DNA of 63,330 bases from Mycoplasma sp. CAG:877 (lineage in GTDB: Bacteria > Bacillota_I > Bacilli_A > RF39 > UBA660). Where the stretch lies: positions 193,202 to 256,531 of the forward strand of contig HF992499.1 of NCBI GenBank assembly GCA_000433455.1, in the 5' to 3' direction. The notes under the pieces are model-generated. The model had not been told where the DNA came from, made no database searches, and saw only the letters and a program-made list of their open reading frames with translations. Position numbers and translations under genes: made by a program. This document shows positions 16,183 through 25,180 of the stretch, piece after piece (position 1 is the stretch's first letter; every line of letters begins with the position of its first letter).

Positions 16183-17319
16183 ATGAATTCATTCAAGCGT
16201 TTAAATCTAGAGTTTGCAAACGGTCAAAAAATTCGTTACAATGAAGCTTACTTGGAAAAATTTTGTACAGAATTAGTAGAACTTTTATCAGGTGAAGATT
16301 ATATGAGAAAAATTAGTTTTGCTAAAAGAATGATGATGTCTCAAGAGCTAAAGTCTAATAACACTATTGAAGGTATTAATGATGATTTAACTAGAATAGA
16401 TGAAGTTATAAAGAAAAAATCTTCTCTTTCAGAACATGAAAGAAAAAGAATTATAAATCTATATCATGGCTATCAATACGTCTTAACCCATAAAAAAATA
16501 GATAAAGAACATCTAAAAGAACTCTATCAAATTCTGAGTGCTGACTTACTATCAGTAACCGACAGAGAAAATATGGGAGAATATTATCGTACCAAACCAG
16601 TCTATATTTTAAAAGGAATTCATATAGGGGACGATATGTTTACTGGGATGGATGCTGATAAAGTAGACTATTATATGGATCAGTTTTTTGCCTATGTTAA
16701 TGAAGAAAATCCCAAAGATGAAATAGAAAACTTTATTAAGTCCCAAGTAATGCACTTTTACTTTGTCTATATTCATCCATACTTTGATATAAATGGTAGA
16801 ACTAGTAGAACCTTATCATTATGGCACTTACTAAATACTAAAGCTTATCCATATATAATTTTTAATCAAGCAATAGCGTTCGCTAAACAAGACTATGAAA
16901 AAGCTATTATTGCTGGACGAAGTCATGGAGATGTAACTTTATTTTTAAAATATATGATTACTCACGTAGAACAAGAACTAGAAAAAGAATATGTTATTCA
17001 TAGTATTGACGAAAATTCGCCAGAAAGACTCTCTAATGAAGATTTACAACTTTTAAACTACATTCTAACTATGAAAAGTACACTAACAATAAAAGACTTG
17101 TCCAGTTTTTATAATCAGTATAATCCTCCTAAGAAACCTCATATACTACTACAAGAAAGAGTAATTCCACTAGTCGAAAAAGGTGTAATCTTACAAAGAG
17201 AAAAAACAAAAGGAATGATAACTAGAACTATCCCTAATACTAAGTTTAGTCTAAACCCAAATGTAATAGATGTAGATCCTGCTAAAGTAAAACACTTATC
17301 TCTACCAAGATATTTTTAA
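16183..17319 (+). CDS. Fic-domain protein (probable AMPylase or related nucleotidyl transferase)
   Basis: Fic enzymes move AMP or similar groups onto target proteins. The core motif is HPYFDINGRTSR (H198-R209). The catalytic histidine, Asp and Arg are there, but Ile replaces the first Gly of the GNG element that shapes the anion hole. An N-terminal IEG motif (about 59-62, in NNTIEGI) fits the self-inhibitory helix of class II Fic proteins. The C-terminal part looks like a winged helix (about 290-350). I use ATG 16183, 6 nt after AAAGGAG. There is no neighbouring antitoxin, which agrees with internal inhibition. Length 379. Confidence 0.85.
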   Translation: MNSFKRLNLEFANGQKIRYNEAYLEKFCTELVELLSGEDYMRKISFAKRMMMSQELKSNNTIEGINDDLTRIDEVIKKKSSLSEHERKRIINLYHGYQYVLTHKKIDKEHLKELYQILSADLLSVTDRENMGEYYRTKPVYILKGIHIGDDMFTGMDADKVDYYMDQFFAYVNEENPKDEIENFIKSQVMHFYFVYIHPYFDINGRTSRTLSLWHLLNTKAYPYIIFNQAIAFAKQDYEKAIIAGRSHGDVTLFLKYMITHVEQELEKEYVIHSIDENSPERLSNEDLQLLNYILTMKSTLTIKDLSSFYNQYNPPKKPHILLQERVIPLVEKGVILQREKTKGMITRTIPNTKFSLNPNVIDVDPAKVKHLSLPRYF

Positions 17320-17392
17320 ATTTCTAATAAAAGAGTGAAAATAAAATCTTTCTATGTTAAAATAAATTTATAAGAAAGAACAGGTGATTTTT

Positions 17393-18064
17393 ATGCAGAA
17401 TTTACATGAACTTATAAAAAATGCTTGTAATGGTGAAACCAAAAATAAAGAAAATGAAGATATTGGTGAAAGTGATTTAGTAGCGTTATTAATTAATACG
17501 TTTTATGGTGGTTCAATAATTAGAGTAACTACTCCAGATAAAACACATTATTGTAATGTTATACTAGATAGAATTGTTGATTATAGTGATGAGTCATTAG
17601 AAAACTCTAATCCATCTATAACATCAATTACAGCAATAAGTGAAAGAGAACTACTTACAGATGAGACAATAAAATCAAGATATTTAACCTTCCTAGAAAA
17701 TGTTCAACAAATCCTAAAAAGAAATTATATGACTAATATAAAAGATAACCAAGAACTAAAAAACTCATTAAGAAACAAAGGATATAATGACATAGAAGTA
17801 ACTGATTACTTTGATGCTGGTGCTTTTGAATTTGTTGACTTTTCTTTATTAGGTATTTCAGGAAGAGTTTCATTTGAATATATGAGAGATAAAGAAGAAG
17901 GTCAAATACTTCTTCCACGTAAAGCTACAAAGGAAAAAGCAAAATATAAAAGTCTTCCACTATCTACTGTAGAGCAAGTATTCTATCTAGCTAGAGAAAA
18001 TGCAGATACTTTACAAAAGTCAAAAGTATTAGAAAAAGCTATAAAGAAAACTGTAGAAGATTAG
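17393..18064 (+). CDS. Unknown protein, YunG-like N-terminal region
   Basis: The segment SDLVALLINTFYGGSIIRVTTPDKTHYCNVILD (about 23-55) recalls YunG-like proteins, which have ALL-x-x-x-YFGG-x-I and HY-x-N patterns and no proven function. There are no membrane helices. The rest is acidic and helical. I choose ATG 17393 because AGGTGA lies 5 nt before it; the in-frame GTG at 17384 overlaps that site. The gene is 15 nt before the DUF1287 gene and likely cotranscribed with it. Confidence 0.5.
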   Translation: MQNLHELIKNACNGETKNKENEDIGESDLVALLINTFYGGSIIRVTTPDKTHYCNVILDRIVDYSDESLENSNPSITSITAISERELLTDETIKSRYLTFLENVQQILKRNYMTNIKDNQELKNSLRNKGYNDIEVTDYFDAGAFEFVDFSLLGISGRVSFEYMRDKEEGQILLPRKATKEKAKYKSLPLSTVEQVFYLARENADTLQKSKVLEKAIKKTVED

Positions 18065-18079
18065 AAAATAAGGTGTACT

Positions 18080-18715
18080 ATGAATAAAAAGATAGTTATT
18101 TCACTCATCGTAATTATAATTGTAGTATCTATTTTTTCACAAAAAATCATACCTCACAAAACGTATACTAACAGAGACTTCAATATAGAAACATATATAA
18201 GTAAAATTGATAAAGATAATGATGGTCTAGATGATCAAACAGATATCTTGCAAAATACAAGAAAATATATTGCTAAACATCCAAAATATAAAAGTAAATA
18301 TTATGAAACCGGTTATCCAAACGATAATTATGGAGTATGTACAGATGTTGTTGCTTTTGCACTACTAGATGCTGGTTATAATTTACAAGAACTAATGAAT
18401 GAAGATATAAAGAAAAATAAAGAACTATATAACATTGATATAGTAGATAAAAATATTGATTTTCGAAGAGTAAAAAACTTACAAGTCTATTTCAAAAACA
18501 ACGCAATTTCTCTTACCACAGATATCAGTGATATAAAAGCATGGCAAGGTGGAGATATTGTTATTTTTAAAAAACACATTGGTATAGTATCTGATAAAAG
18601 GAACAAAAAAGGTATAACTTATATTATTCATCACGCTAATGAATTACAAATAAATTATGAAGAAGACATCTTAGAAAAAAGAAATGATATAGTAGGTCAT
18701 TATCGTATAAGTTAA
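18080..18715 (+). CDS. DUF1287 family protein, NlpC/P60-like, exported
   Basis: An N-terminal helix (about 5-22) is followed by a Ca-loop-like DKDNDGLDDQTD stretch, then YGVCTDVVAFALLDAGY (about 90-106). GGDIVIFKKHIGIVSD and HHANE come later. The cysteine, the following aspartate and the histidines form the pattern of DUF1287, which belongs to the NlpC/P60 papain-like fold. It should act outside the membrane, perhaps on cell wall, but no substrate is known for the family. Spacing to the next gene is 26 nt. Confidence 0.75.
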   Translation: MNKKIVISLIVIIIVVSIFSQKIIPHKTYTNRDFNIETYISKIDKDNDGLDDQTDILQNTRKYIAKHPKYKSKYYETGYPNDNYGVCTDVVAFALLDAGYNLQELMNEDIKKNKELYNIDIVDKNIDFRRVKNLQVYFKNNAISLTTDISDIKAWQGGDIVIFKKHIGIVSDKRNKKGITYIIHHANELQINYEEDILEKRNDIVGHYRIS

Positions 18716-18741
18716 AAAGAATAAAGGGAGTAAAAAGTAGT

Positions 18742-19389
18742 ATGAAGAAGTACAAAAAAAAATTTAAAGAATATTTAAATAAAGATCATAATTTTGATAA
18801 AGAAACTTTAATTGGAATCTTTTGTTTAGTTATTGTTATAACAGGAATATTTGGCTGGTTATATGAATTTATATTCTATTATTTTAACGGAGGTATGAAA
18901 GAGTTTTACTGGAGAGGTGGAAACTTCCTACCTTGGATTAATATTTACGCAACTGGTTCCATCATGATTTATTTGCTTACTTATAAACATCGTAAGAATC
19001 CTTGGAAAGTATTTTTACTAAGTTTTTTCTCAACAGGTATACTAGAATATTTTTCAGGTCTTGGCATGTATATTATTGGTAATGGTAAAAGATGTTGGGA
19101 CTATAATCAAGAAATACTAAACTTTGGTAACATTAATGGCTTTGTCTGTCTAAGAAGTGTCTTATTCTTTGGACTATCAGCTTTATTATTAATGTATGTC
19201 ATAATACCATTCTGTTTTCATTTAGCAAAAAAGATTCCAAAAAAACGTTTTATGACTATAAGTATAGTTATCTGTTCTTTATTCTTATTCGATGAATTTT
19301 ATAACCTAATATTTGCAAGAATCTTAAAAACACCAAGAGCATATGATGTATATAGTCGTCTAGGCTTTAATTATGTTCATTTTAAATAG
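18742..19389 (+). CDS. CmpB/YmfR-type membrane protein (putative ABC-transporter type IV, PF06541)
   Basis: The 215-residue integral membrane protein has five to six helices. Conserved points of the family are GWLYEFIFYYFNGG (about 38-51), the RGGNFLPW segment, LEYFSGLGMYIIGNGKRCWDYNQEILNFGNINGFVCLR (split across about 99-136) and the last helices. The name as an ABC subunit is historic; the function is not established. AAAGGGAG lies before the ATG. Confidence 0.72.
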   Translation: MKKYKKKFKEYLNKDHNFDKETLIGIFCLVIVITGIFGWLYEFIFYYFNGGMKEFYWRGGNFLPWINIYATGSIMIYLLTYKHRKNPWKVFLLSFFSTGILEYFSGLGMYIIGNGKRCWDYNQEILNFGNINGFVCLRSVLFFGLSALLLMYVIIPFCFHLAKKIPKKRFMTISIVICSLFLFDEFYNLIFARILKTPRAYDVYSRLGFNYVHFK

Positions 19390-19397
19390 GAGAAAAT

Positions 19398-19889
19398 ATG
19401 GAATACTTAGATATATATAATGAGAAGAAAGAAAAATTAAATAAAAAGATTAAAAGAGGAGACAAACTCTTAGATAATGAGCATATCTTAGTCGCCGTTA
19501 TCTTTATTGAAAATAGTGAAGGAAAATATTTGATTCAGAAAACATCTAAAGAAAAAGGAGAAAAGTATGCAACTACTGGTGGCCATGTCTTATCTGGTGA
19601 AACACCAAAAACATCAATCATCAGAGAAACCAAAGAAGAGTTAGGCCTAGATGTTTCTAATGAAAATATCATCTATATTGGTGATTTACTATTTGGCATC
19701 CCCTTTGGAGAAATATACTATCTAAAAAAAGATCTTGATATAGCTAAATTAAAACTTCAGCAAGAAGAAGTAGAACAGGTAGAATATTTAACAAAAACTG
19801 AGATTTTAAAACTAATTGAAACTGAGAAAATGGTCAAATCTCATGGTTTAATGTTTAAAAAGATGTTAGATAAAACCAGTATAAAATAA
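19398..19889 (+). CDS. Nudix hydrolase
   Basis: The Nudix box is complete: GGHVLSGETPKTSIIRETKEELG (split over about 60-82), with all metal ligands. The domain starts after a short helical N-terminus and covers the whole 163-residue protein. The YfcD/IDI-like look of the N-terminus (DKLLDNEHILVAVIFIENSEGKYLIQK) suggests an isopentenyl-diphosphate isomerase-related Nudix group, though the substrate is unknown. It is the second Nudix gene of the window and unlike the one at 5006. GGAG lies 7 nt before the ATG. Confidence 0.88.
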   Translation: MEYLDIYNEKKEKLNKKIKRGDKLLDNEHILVAVIFIENSEGKYLIQKTSKEKGEKYATTGGHVLSGETPKTSIIRETKEELGLDVSNENIIYIGDLLFGIPFGEIYYLKKDLDIAKLKLQQEEVEQVEYLTKTEILKLIETEKMVKSHGLMFKKMLDKTSIK

Positions 19890-19917
19890 TAAATTCTAAA
19901 TTAGAAAGGAGAATAAC

Positions 19918-20469
19918 ATGACAATAAAAGATATTAAAACACCAGACGATATCTTAAATTTTATGAAAGAAAATATAAGATATGGCTGGTTAGATATAAA
20001 TGATGAAGAACACATCGGTAACCTAGAAAATATTCGTAGACTTTATCGTACTGCTAGTATTGAAGAAACTCTAGAACATAAACTAGGAACATGTATAGAA
20101 CAAGTTAACCTAATGCATTATTTTCTAGATATGCTAGGTATTCCTAATAAAATGTTTTGTACTAGAGTATATGAAAAAGATGACTTTAACGATTTAGATG
20201 CCGAAGAACATATGCACTGCTTTGTTTTATACTATCAAGATACTAAAGAAGGAAAAGTTCACCAAATAGAACATCCTGACTGGGAAAGAGTAGATATCTA
20301 TCATTTTACATCAGAAAAAGAAGCTATAGAAAAAATTAATGCTATTTACGAAAAAAAAGCTGATGGCGTAGCAAGACCAGTTACTGAGTATCCTACTGTA
20401 ATTCCTAATCAAACATTTAAAGAGTTTAATGCTTATATTAACAGTTTTGACAATTCCAAACAAAAATAG
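19918..20469 (+). CDS. Transglutaminase-like cysteine protease-fold protein
   Basis: The 183-residue cytosolic protein has a Cys-His-Asp pattern: HKLGTCIEQVNLMHYFLDMLGIP (Cys at about 60), AEEHMHCFVLYY (His at about 99-101) and EHPDWER (Asp about 121). This is the layout of bacterial transglutaminase-like enzymes. There is no signal peptide. The reaction is not known. AAAGGAG precedes the ATG. Confidence 0.65.
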   Translation: MTIKDIKTPDDILNFMKENIRYGWLDINDEEHIGNLENIRRLYRTASIEETLEHKLGTCIEQVNLMHYFLDMLGIPNKMFCTRVYEKDDFNDLDAEEHMHCFVLYYQDTKEGKVHQIEHPDWERVDIYHFTSEKEAIEKINAIYEKKADGVARPVTEYPTVIPNQTFKEFNAYINSFDNSKQK

Positions 20470-20491
20470 AATTGTTTTTCTACACAAATAA

Positions 20492-20507
20492 TGTATCATG
20501 TGATACA
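20492..20507. promoter_or_regulatory. Perfect palindromic operator candidate at the ABC promoter
   Basis: TGTATCA-TG-TGATACA is a perfect inverted repeat. It overlaps a -10-like TACAAT (20504-20509) upstream of the ATPase gene at 20547. Such sites are typical of GntR/YtrA-type repressors; no such regulator gene is in the window. Confidence 0.55.
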
Positions 20508-20546
20508 ATAAAATTGCATAACATAAATATGAAAGGAAATATAACT

Positions 20547-21260
20547 ATGATAGAAATAAAAAATGTAAGTAAAACTTACAATGGTACTAAAAAAGCCCTA
20601 TACAATGTAAATCTAAAAATTGATTCTGGGGAAATATTTGCCTTTATTGGTCATAATGGAGCTGGCAAAACAACAATGATTAAGTCAATTGTTGGCATAC
20701 TGGATTTTGAAGAAGGGGACATTTTAATTAATGGAAAATCTATAAAAGAAGATCCTATTAATTGTAAATTAGATATGGCCTATGTTCCGGATAATCCAGA
20801 TTTATATGAAAATATGCGAGCAATCGACTTTATAAATTTTGTTTGTGATATGTACGAAGTATCAGTTGAAGAGAGAAACAAAAATATTACTAAGTATTCT
20901 AAAATGTTTGACTTAGAAAATAAATTAACAGATGATATTTCAAGTTACTCTCATGGTATGAAACAAAAAGTAGCTCTTATTGCCGCCTTAGCTCACGATC
21001 CTAAAGTCTTAATCATGGATGAACCATTCGTTGGACTAGATCCTCAAGCAGTCTATGACATGAAAGAACTAATGAAACAAATGGCAAAAGATGGAAAAAC
21101 AGTCTTTTTCTCAACTCATATTCTAGATGTTGCTGAAAAACTATGTGATCATGTTGCTATAATTAAGTCTGGTAAAATAGTAAAAACTGGTAAGATGAAA
21201 GATATTAAAGGTGATGCGTCCTTAGAACAAGTCTTCTTAGAATTAGGTGATAAGAAATGA
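20547..21260 (+). CDS. ABC transporter ATP-binding protein (YtrB/CcmA-like)
   Basis: Walker A is GHNGAGKTT, the signature SYSHGMKQK, Walker B VLIMDEPFVGLD and the switch FFSTHILD. It pairs with the 12-helix permease overlapping its stop codon (ATGA). The likely start is ATG 20547, after AAAGGA and beginning MIEIKNVSKTYNG; the longer frame from 20472 has no ribosome site and spans the operator. The signature starts SHG rather than SGG, which is common in ABC-2-type exporters. Substrate unknown. Confidence 0.88.
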   Translation: MIEIKNVSKTYNGTKKALYNVNLKIDSGEIFAFIGHNGAGKTTMIKSIVGILDFEEGDILINGKSIKEDPINCKLDMAYVPDNPDLYENMRAIDFINFVCDMYEVSVEERNKNITKYSKMFDLENKLTDDISSYSHGMKQKVALIAALAHDPKVLIMDEPFVGLDPQAVYDMKELMKQMAKDGKTVFFSTHILDVAEKLCDHVAIIKSGKIVKTGKMKDIKGDASLEQVFLELGDKK

Positions 21261-22864
21261 AAAAGTTAACCTCTCTTATCAAAGCTGGACTATCTCAAGA
21301 TATGAAAATGTTTAAATATAACACCACAAAAAACTCCAGTAAACTAACAAAAGCTCTTTTTCCTGTATTCCTTTTCACAATAATATCTTTTTCCATTGGT
21401 GTTTATTCCTATATGTTGGCAGAACCTCTACATAAAGTAAACCTAACTTATGTTATGTTATCTATGTTTTTAGCCTTAGTAACAATTCTAACCTTTATGT
21501 CAGGTATTTATAAGTCTCAAGGAATTCTCTTTGATGCTAAAGATAGTGACTTACTATTTTCCTTACCAATAAAGCGTTCAAGTATTCTCTTTTTACGAAT
21601 ATTTAAACTAATACTTTTTCAGTATATTTATAACTTAATGTTCTTATTACCAGCATTTATAGTCTATATCATTTTTGAACGACCTGGTTTAAGTTTCTAC
21701 TTAATATCTATTCTAATGACTATTCTAATACCTTTAATACCAACCGTAGTATCCAGTATAATAGGTTATCTAGTAAAGACAATATCTAGTAAATTTAAAG
21801 CTAAAAAAATAATTCAAACTATACTATCTATAATTGTTTTTCTAATAATCTATATTCTAAGTTTAAGATTAAATGATTTTATTGAAAACATTGCCACAAA
21901 AGCAACTAGTATCAATGATATGTTAACTAAAATATATTATCCAATTGGAGCGTATATAGAATTAATAACTGAATTTAATATTCTAACACTAGTAAAACTA
22001 ATTCTAATATGTATAGTACCATTACTAGTATTTATTTATATAGGTTCAAAATTCTATTTTAAAGTAGTCTTTAATTCTAAAGAAACTTCTACTAAGTCTA
22101 AAAAATTAAAAGAAACAGACTTAAAAGAAAAGAAAACACCACTAAAAGCCCTTACTATAAAAGAATTAAAAAGATATTTTTCATCACCAGTGTATATGTT
22201 TAATACTTGTTTTGGACTAATTTTAATCTTAGTTATGTCGTTCTTCTTATTCATAAAAGGTGAGCCCGCTTTTAAAGACATGTTAAAAACTATGGATTTT
22301 GATATTAATACTACAATAGATTTCTTATTCTATATCATTATTTTATTTGCTGGTATGTTAACTTCAATAACATCATCTAGTATTTCTCTGGAAGGCAAAA
22401 CCATAAATATTACAAAGAGTCTTCCAGTATCAGAAAAAACAATTTTAAATTCTAAAATATTAATGACTCTAGTAATAGAACTACCATTTATCTTAATATC
22501 AATTCTATTATTTATTATTAAATTTACTCCTAGTCTTACTTATACAATAACTATAATATTACTAGGTTTAATAGTTCCAACATTAACTGCTGTTATTGGT
22601 CTATTAGTAAATTTAAAATATCCAAAACTAAACTTTTCAAGTGATACAGAAGTAGTAAAACAAAGTATAAGTAGTATGATTTCTATCTTTTCTGGTATGG
22701 GTCTTGCTATTATAAGTATTTTTGGAATAGGTTACTTTAGTGAAAATTATCCTCTAACAAATCTAATGCTTATACACGTTCTATTATTAATGATAATAAC
22801 TTTTATCTTATATAAATTACTTATGAAAATAGGACCAAAAGAATATAGAAAGTTAAGCATTTAA
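21257..22864 (+). CDS. ABC-2-type exporter permease, about 12 helices
   Basis: The 535-residue membrane protein has two similar halves (about helices 35-265 and 315-530), separated by a charged loop rich in Lys (about 275-300). LFDAKDSDLLFSLPIKRSSI (about 94-113) is a landmark shared by Firmicutes putative ABC exporter permeases. The first half has a counterpart at ISLEGKTINITKSLPVSEKTI. It starts inside the stop of the ATPase gene, so translation is coupled. A perfect hairpin overlaps its stop. Confidence 0.82.
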   Translation: MKKLTSLIKAGLSQDMKMFKYNTTKNSSKLTKALFPVFLFTIISFSIGVYSYMLAEPLHKVNLTYVMLSMFLALVTILTFMSGIYKSQGILFDAKDSDLLFSLPIKRSSILFLRIFKLILFQYIYNLMFLLPAFIVYIIFERPGLSFYLISILMTILIPLIPTVVSSIIGYLVKTISSKFKAKKIIQTILSIIVFLIIYILSLRLNDFIENIATKATSINDMLTKIYYPIGAYIELITEFNILTLVKLILICIVPLLVFIYIGSKFYFKVVFNSKETSTKSKKLKETDLKEKKTPLKALTIKELKRYFSSPVYMFNTCFGLILILVMSFFLFIKGEPAFKDMLKTMDFDINTTIDFLFYIIILFAGMLTSITSSSISLEGKTINITKSLPVSEKTILNSKILMTLVIELPFILISILLFIIKFTPSLTYTITIILLGLIVPTLTAVIGLLVNLKYPKLNFSSDTEVVKQSISSMISIFSGMGLAIISIFGIGYFSENYPLTNLMLIHVLLLMIITFILYKLLMKIGPKEYRKLSI

Positions 22865-22875
22865 CTTTCTTTTTC
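22847..22875 (+). terminator. Intrinsic terminator overlapping the permease stop
   Basis: AGAAAGTTAA pairs perfectly with TTAACTTTCT (10 bp) around GCAT and is followed by T-rich sequence. The stop codon lies in the stem. Confidence 0.85.
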
Positions 22876-22959
22876 TATCTGTAACATCACTTGAATTAAA
22901 AGTAAAAAAACTATATAATAAGATTGTTAAAAATATTGAAGAAGAGAAGGTAAATTACT

Positions 22960-23214
22960 ATGAGTCTAGAAGAAAGAGTTAATAAAATAGAAGAACGAAA
23001 TAAGAAAGTCGAACTAAATAAAAGTTGGGAAACTAGTTGGACTAGAAGAATCTGTATAATGATTTTAACCTATATTGTAGTTGTATTTTATTCTTATTTA
23101 ACTACTAAAATAAATAATATATTTTTATCATCCCTAGTACCAGTAATTGGTTTTACTCTTTCAACTGCATCACTAAATATCATAAGAAAATTATGGGAAA
23201 AGAAGATAAAGTAA
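22960..23214 (+). CDS. Small conserved membrane protein, two helices
   Basis: The 84-residue protein starts with a charged coiled segment (SLEERVNKIEERNKKVELNK), then WETSWTRR and two helices (about 32-50 and 52-75). I recall this pattern as a widespread small membrane protein in bacteria and archaea without a known role. AGAAGAG precedes the ATG. Confidence 0.65.
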   Translation: MSLEERVNKIEERNKKVELNKSWETSWTRRICIMILTYIVVVFYSYLTTKINNIFLSSLVPVIGFTLSTASLNIIRKLWEKKIK

Positions 23215-23258
23215 TAAATATCTATGATTTTATAATATAATAACTAAGAGGTAATAAT

Positions 23259-24299
23259 ATGTATACAATAAAAGACTATATAAATTTTTATAAAGATAAT
23301 TCTCTAGAAGAAGTTCATTGGAATGCTCAAGACCTTCTTTTAGCAGCAATCCTTGTCTATCTACCAATTAAATCATTCGAAGAGGCAAAAAGTCTAAAAG
23401 AGTTTTATGACTACGCCATATCTTTTAAAAAAGATAAATCATCAGGGGTAATGGCACCCTTATCTTATGAATTACTAGAGTTAATTAAAGATTCTAAAAG
23501 ATATAAAAACTTAAAAATATCTAACTTTGAAAAAGTAAGAGATAATAATACTCAATTTGGAGCAGTAACCATTCGAATTAATGATCTAACTATTATTAGT
23601 TATAAAGGTACTGATGGTTCTCTAATTGGTTGGATGGAAAACTTTCGCCTAGGTTATGAATATCCAACATATACTCAAGTTCTAGCTCAAAAATATCTTT
23701 TAAAAACTCTAACTAAAGAAGATAAAAAAGTCTATGCAACAGGTCACTCTAAAGGTGGTAACCTTGCAATGTCAAGCATCATGTCCGCAAGTGATGATAT
23801 TTACAACAGACTAGTAGCGGTATATAACTTTGATGGCCCTGGTTTTAGAAAAGAAGAATATAAAAGTCCTCAATATGAAAGACTACATAAAAAGCTAGTA
23901 AATATTATCCCAACAGGTTCAGTAGTAGGAACTATTTTAAATAATAAAGATTATCATGTAATAAAAAGTACTGAGTATGCCTTCAATGAACATTATCCAA
24001 CTTCTTGGTGTTGTTTTGGAGAACATTTTATAAAAGGCAAACTATCAAGCATCAGTAAACAGTTCCATGAAACAACAACTACTGCCTATGAAAAACTTGA
24101 TCAAGAAAAAGTAAAAGATACAGTTGAAACTATCTTTTCCAATCTACCAAGTGAATATTCTAGTGACTTAAAACTTAATCTTAATGATTTCAAAGAGTTT
24201 TACAAAAACATGCGTAACATTGATCCGGATGTAAGAAATTATCTAGACACAATTGTTGATTCTATGATAAAATCAACTTATACAAAAGAAAAGGAGTAG
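23259..24299 (+). CDS. Mbeg1-like alpha/beta-hydrolase (DUF2974)
   Basis: The nucleophile elbow is GHSKGG (about 163-168), with Ser as nucleophile. SYKGTDGSLIGWMENFRLGYEYPTYTQ (about 112-138) comes before it and YNFDGPGF after it. These are the marks of DUF2974, a lipase-like family of unknown substrate. It has no signal peptide. The length of 346 is normal. The next gene starts 3 nt after its stop, so the two form one unit. Confidence 0.8.
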   Translation: MYTIKDYINFYKDNSLEEVHWNAQDLLLAAILVYLPIKSFEEAKSLKEFYDYAISFKKDKSSGVMAPLSYELLELIKDSKRYKNLKISNFEKVRDNNTQFGAVTIRINDLTIISYKGTDGSLIGWMENFRLGYEYPTYTQVLAQKYLLKTLTKEDKKVYATGHSKGGNLAMSSIMSASDDIYNRLVAVYNFDGPGFRKEEYKSPQYERLHKKLVNIIPTGSVVGTILNNKDYHVIKSTEYAFNEHYPTSWCCFGEHFIKGKLSSISKQFHETTTTAYEKLDQEKVKDTVETIFSNLPSEYSSDLKLNLNDFKEFYKNMRNIDPDVRNYLDTIVDSMIKSTYTKEKE

Positions 24300-24302
24300 T
24301 TT

Positions 24303-25034
24303 ATGAAAAATAAGAAAGAAAAGAAAAGTAAAAAGAAAATATTAATTATAATTGGTGCCATAGTAGCAGTTATAGCAGGATTAATTATCTATGGAGTAGT
24401 AGCTGATCTAAACCAAGAAAAAAAGTTAAAAGAAGAATTAGATTACCTATATGAAATAACTAATAAAGAAGACTATGATGAAAAAGAAGTTAATAAAATA
24501 CTAAATAGAATTGTAACAACAGGCGATTACAAAAAGGTAGAAGTAGCTTACAAAAAATATACCAAAGATTGTTTTACTATTTTAACTGATATTACAAGCG
24601 TTTTAGGAAATGATCGCCTATCATACGTCTTAACAGCTGATAATTACCAAGAAGATGGTAAAGACTTTGTAAAAACAAAAGAATACCTAAAAAGTGCTAA
24701 AGAAACACTAGAGCAGAGTATGATTAAATATAATGATTATTTTACAGAAGAAAAAGCTATGTCATATCTAGATAAAGAGTTAGATGACTATTACATAGAT
24801 TTTTATAAAGATGAAGTAGTAGGTAATCTAGAAAGTGATGAAGAAGATGAAAAGTTATTTGACTCACTAAATAGTATAATTGATTTAATAAATGCTGAAG
24901 AAGAAGTAATTAATTTCTTAATAGAAAATAAAGATAACTGGCAAGTAGAAAATGGTTCAATTGCCTTCACATCAGATTCTCTAATAGACGAATATAATAT
25001 GCTTTTAGCAGCAATTAATAACGAAAATATCTAA
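24303..25034 (+). CDS. Membrane-anchored acidic coiled protein, unknown
   Basis: A Lys-rich head (1-14) and one helix (about 15-34) are followed by about 200 residues, largely helical and acidic (EEDEEDEK-like runs around 178-184). There is no lipobox cysteine. I do not recognise a family. It follows the Mbeg1-like gene by 3 nt and may work with it at the membrane. A terminator lies right after. Confidence 0.55.
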   Translation: MKNKKEKKSKKKILIIIGAIVAVIAGLIIYGVVADLNQEKKLKEELDYLYEITNKEDYDEKEVNKILNRIVTTGDYKKVEVAYKKYTKDCFTILTDITSVLGNDRLSYVLTADNYQEDGKDFVKTKEYLKSAKETLEQSMIKYNDYFTEEKAMSYLDKELDDYYIDFYKDEVVGNLESDEEDEKLFDSLNSIIDLINAEEEVINFLIENKDNWQVENGSIAFTSDSLIDEYNMLLAAINNENI

Positions 25035-25046
25035 TATTAAAAGTTT

Positions 25047-25078
25047 AAATATGGTACTCTAAGTATCATATTTTTTCT
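25047..25078 (+). terminator. Intrinsic terminator
   Basis: AAATATGGTACT pairs with AGTATCATATTT (12 bp, one wobble) around CTA, followed by T-rich sequence. Confidence 0.8.
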
Positions 25079-25180
25079 TTTACACAATTTTTTTATTACT
25101 AAAACTTATTTCTTATCCTTACATTTTTGTAACAAATAAATACCTCTTTCAATGATATAATATAGTTAAGGAGGTCTCAT

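Noticed and set aside
16183..17319. Fic toxin-antitoxin pair
   Set aside because: There is no short antitoxin gene beside it, and the inhibitory motif appears to be inside the protein itself.
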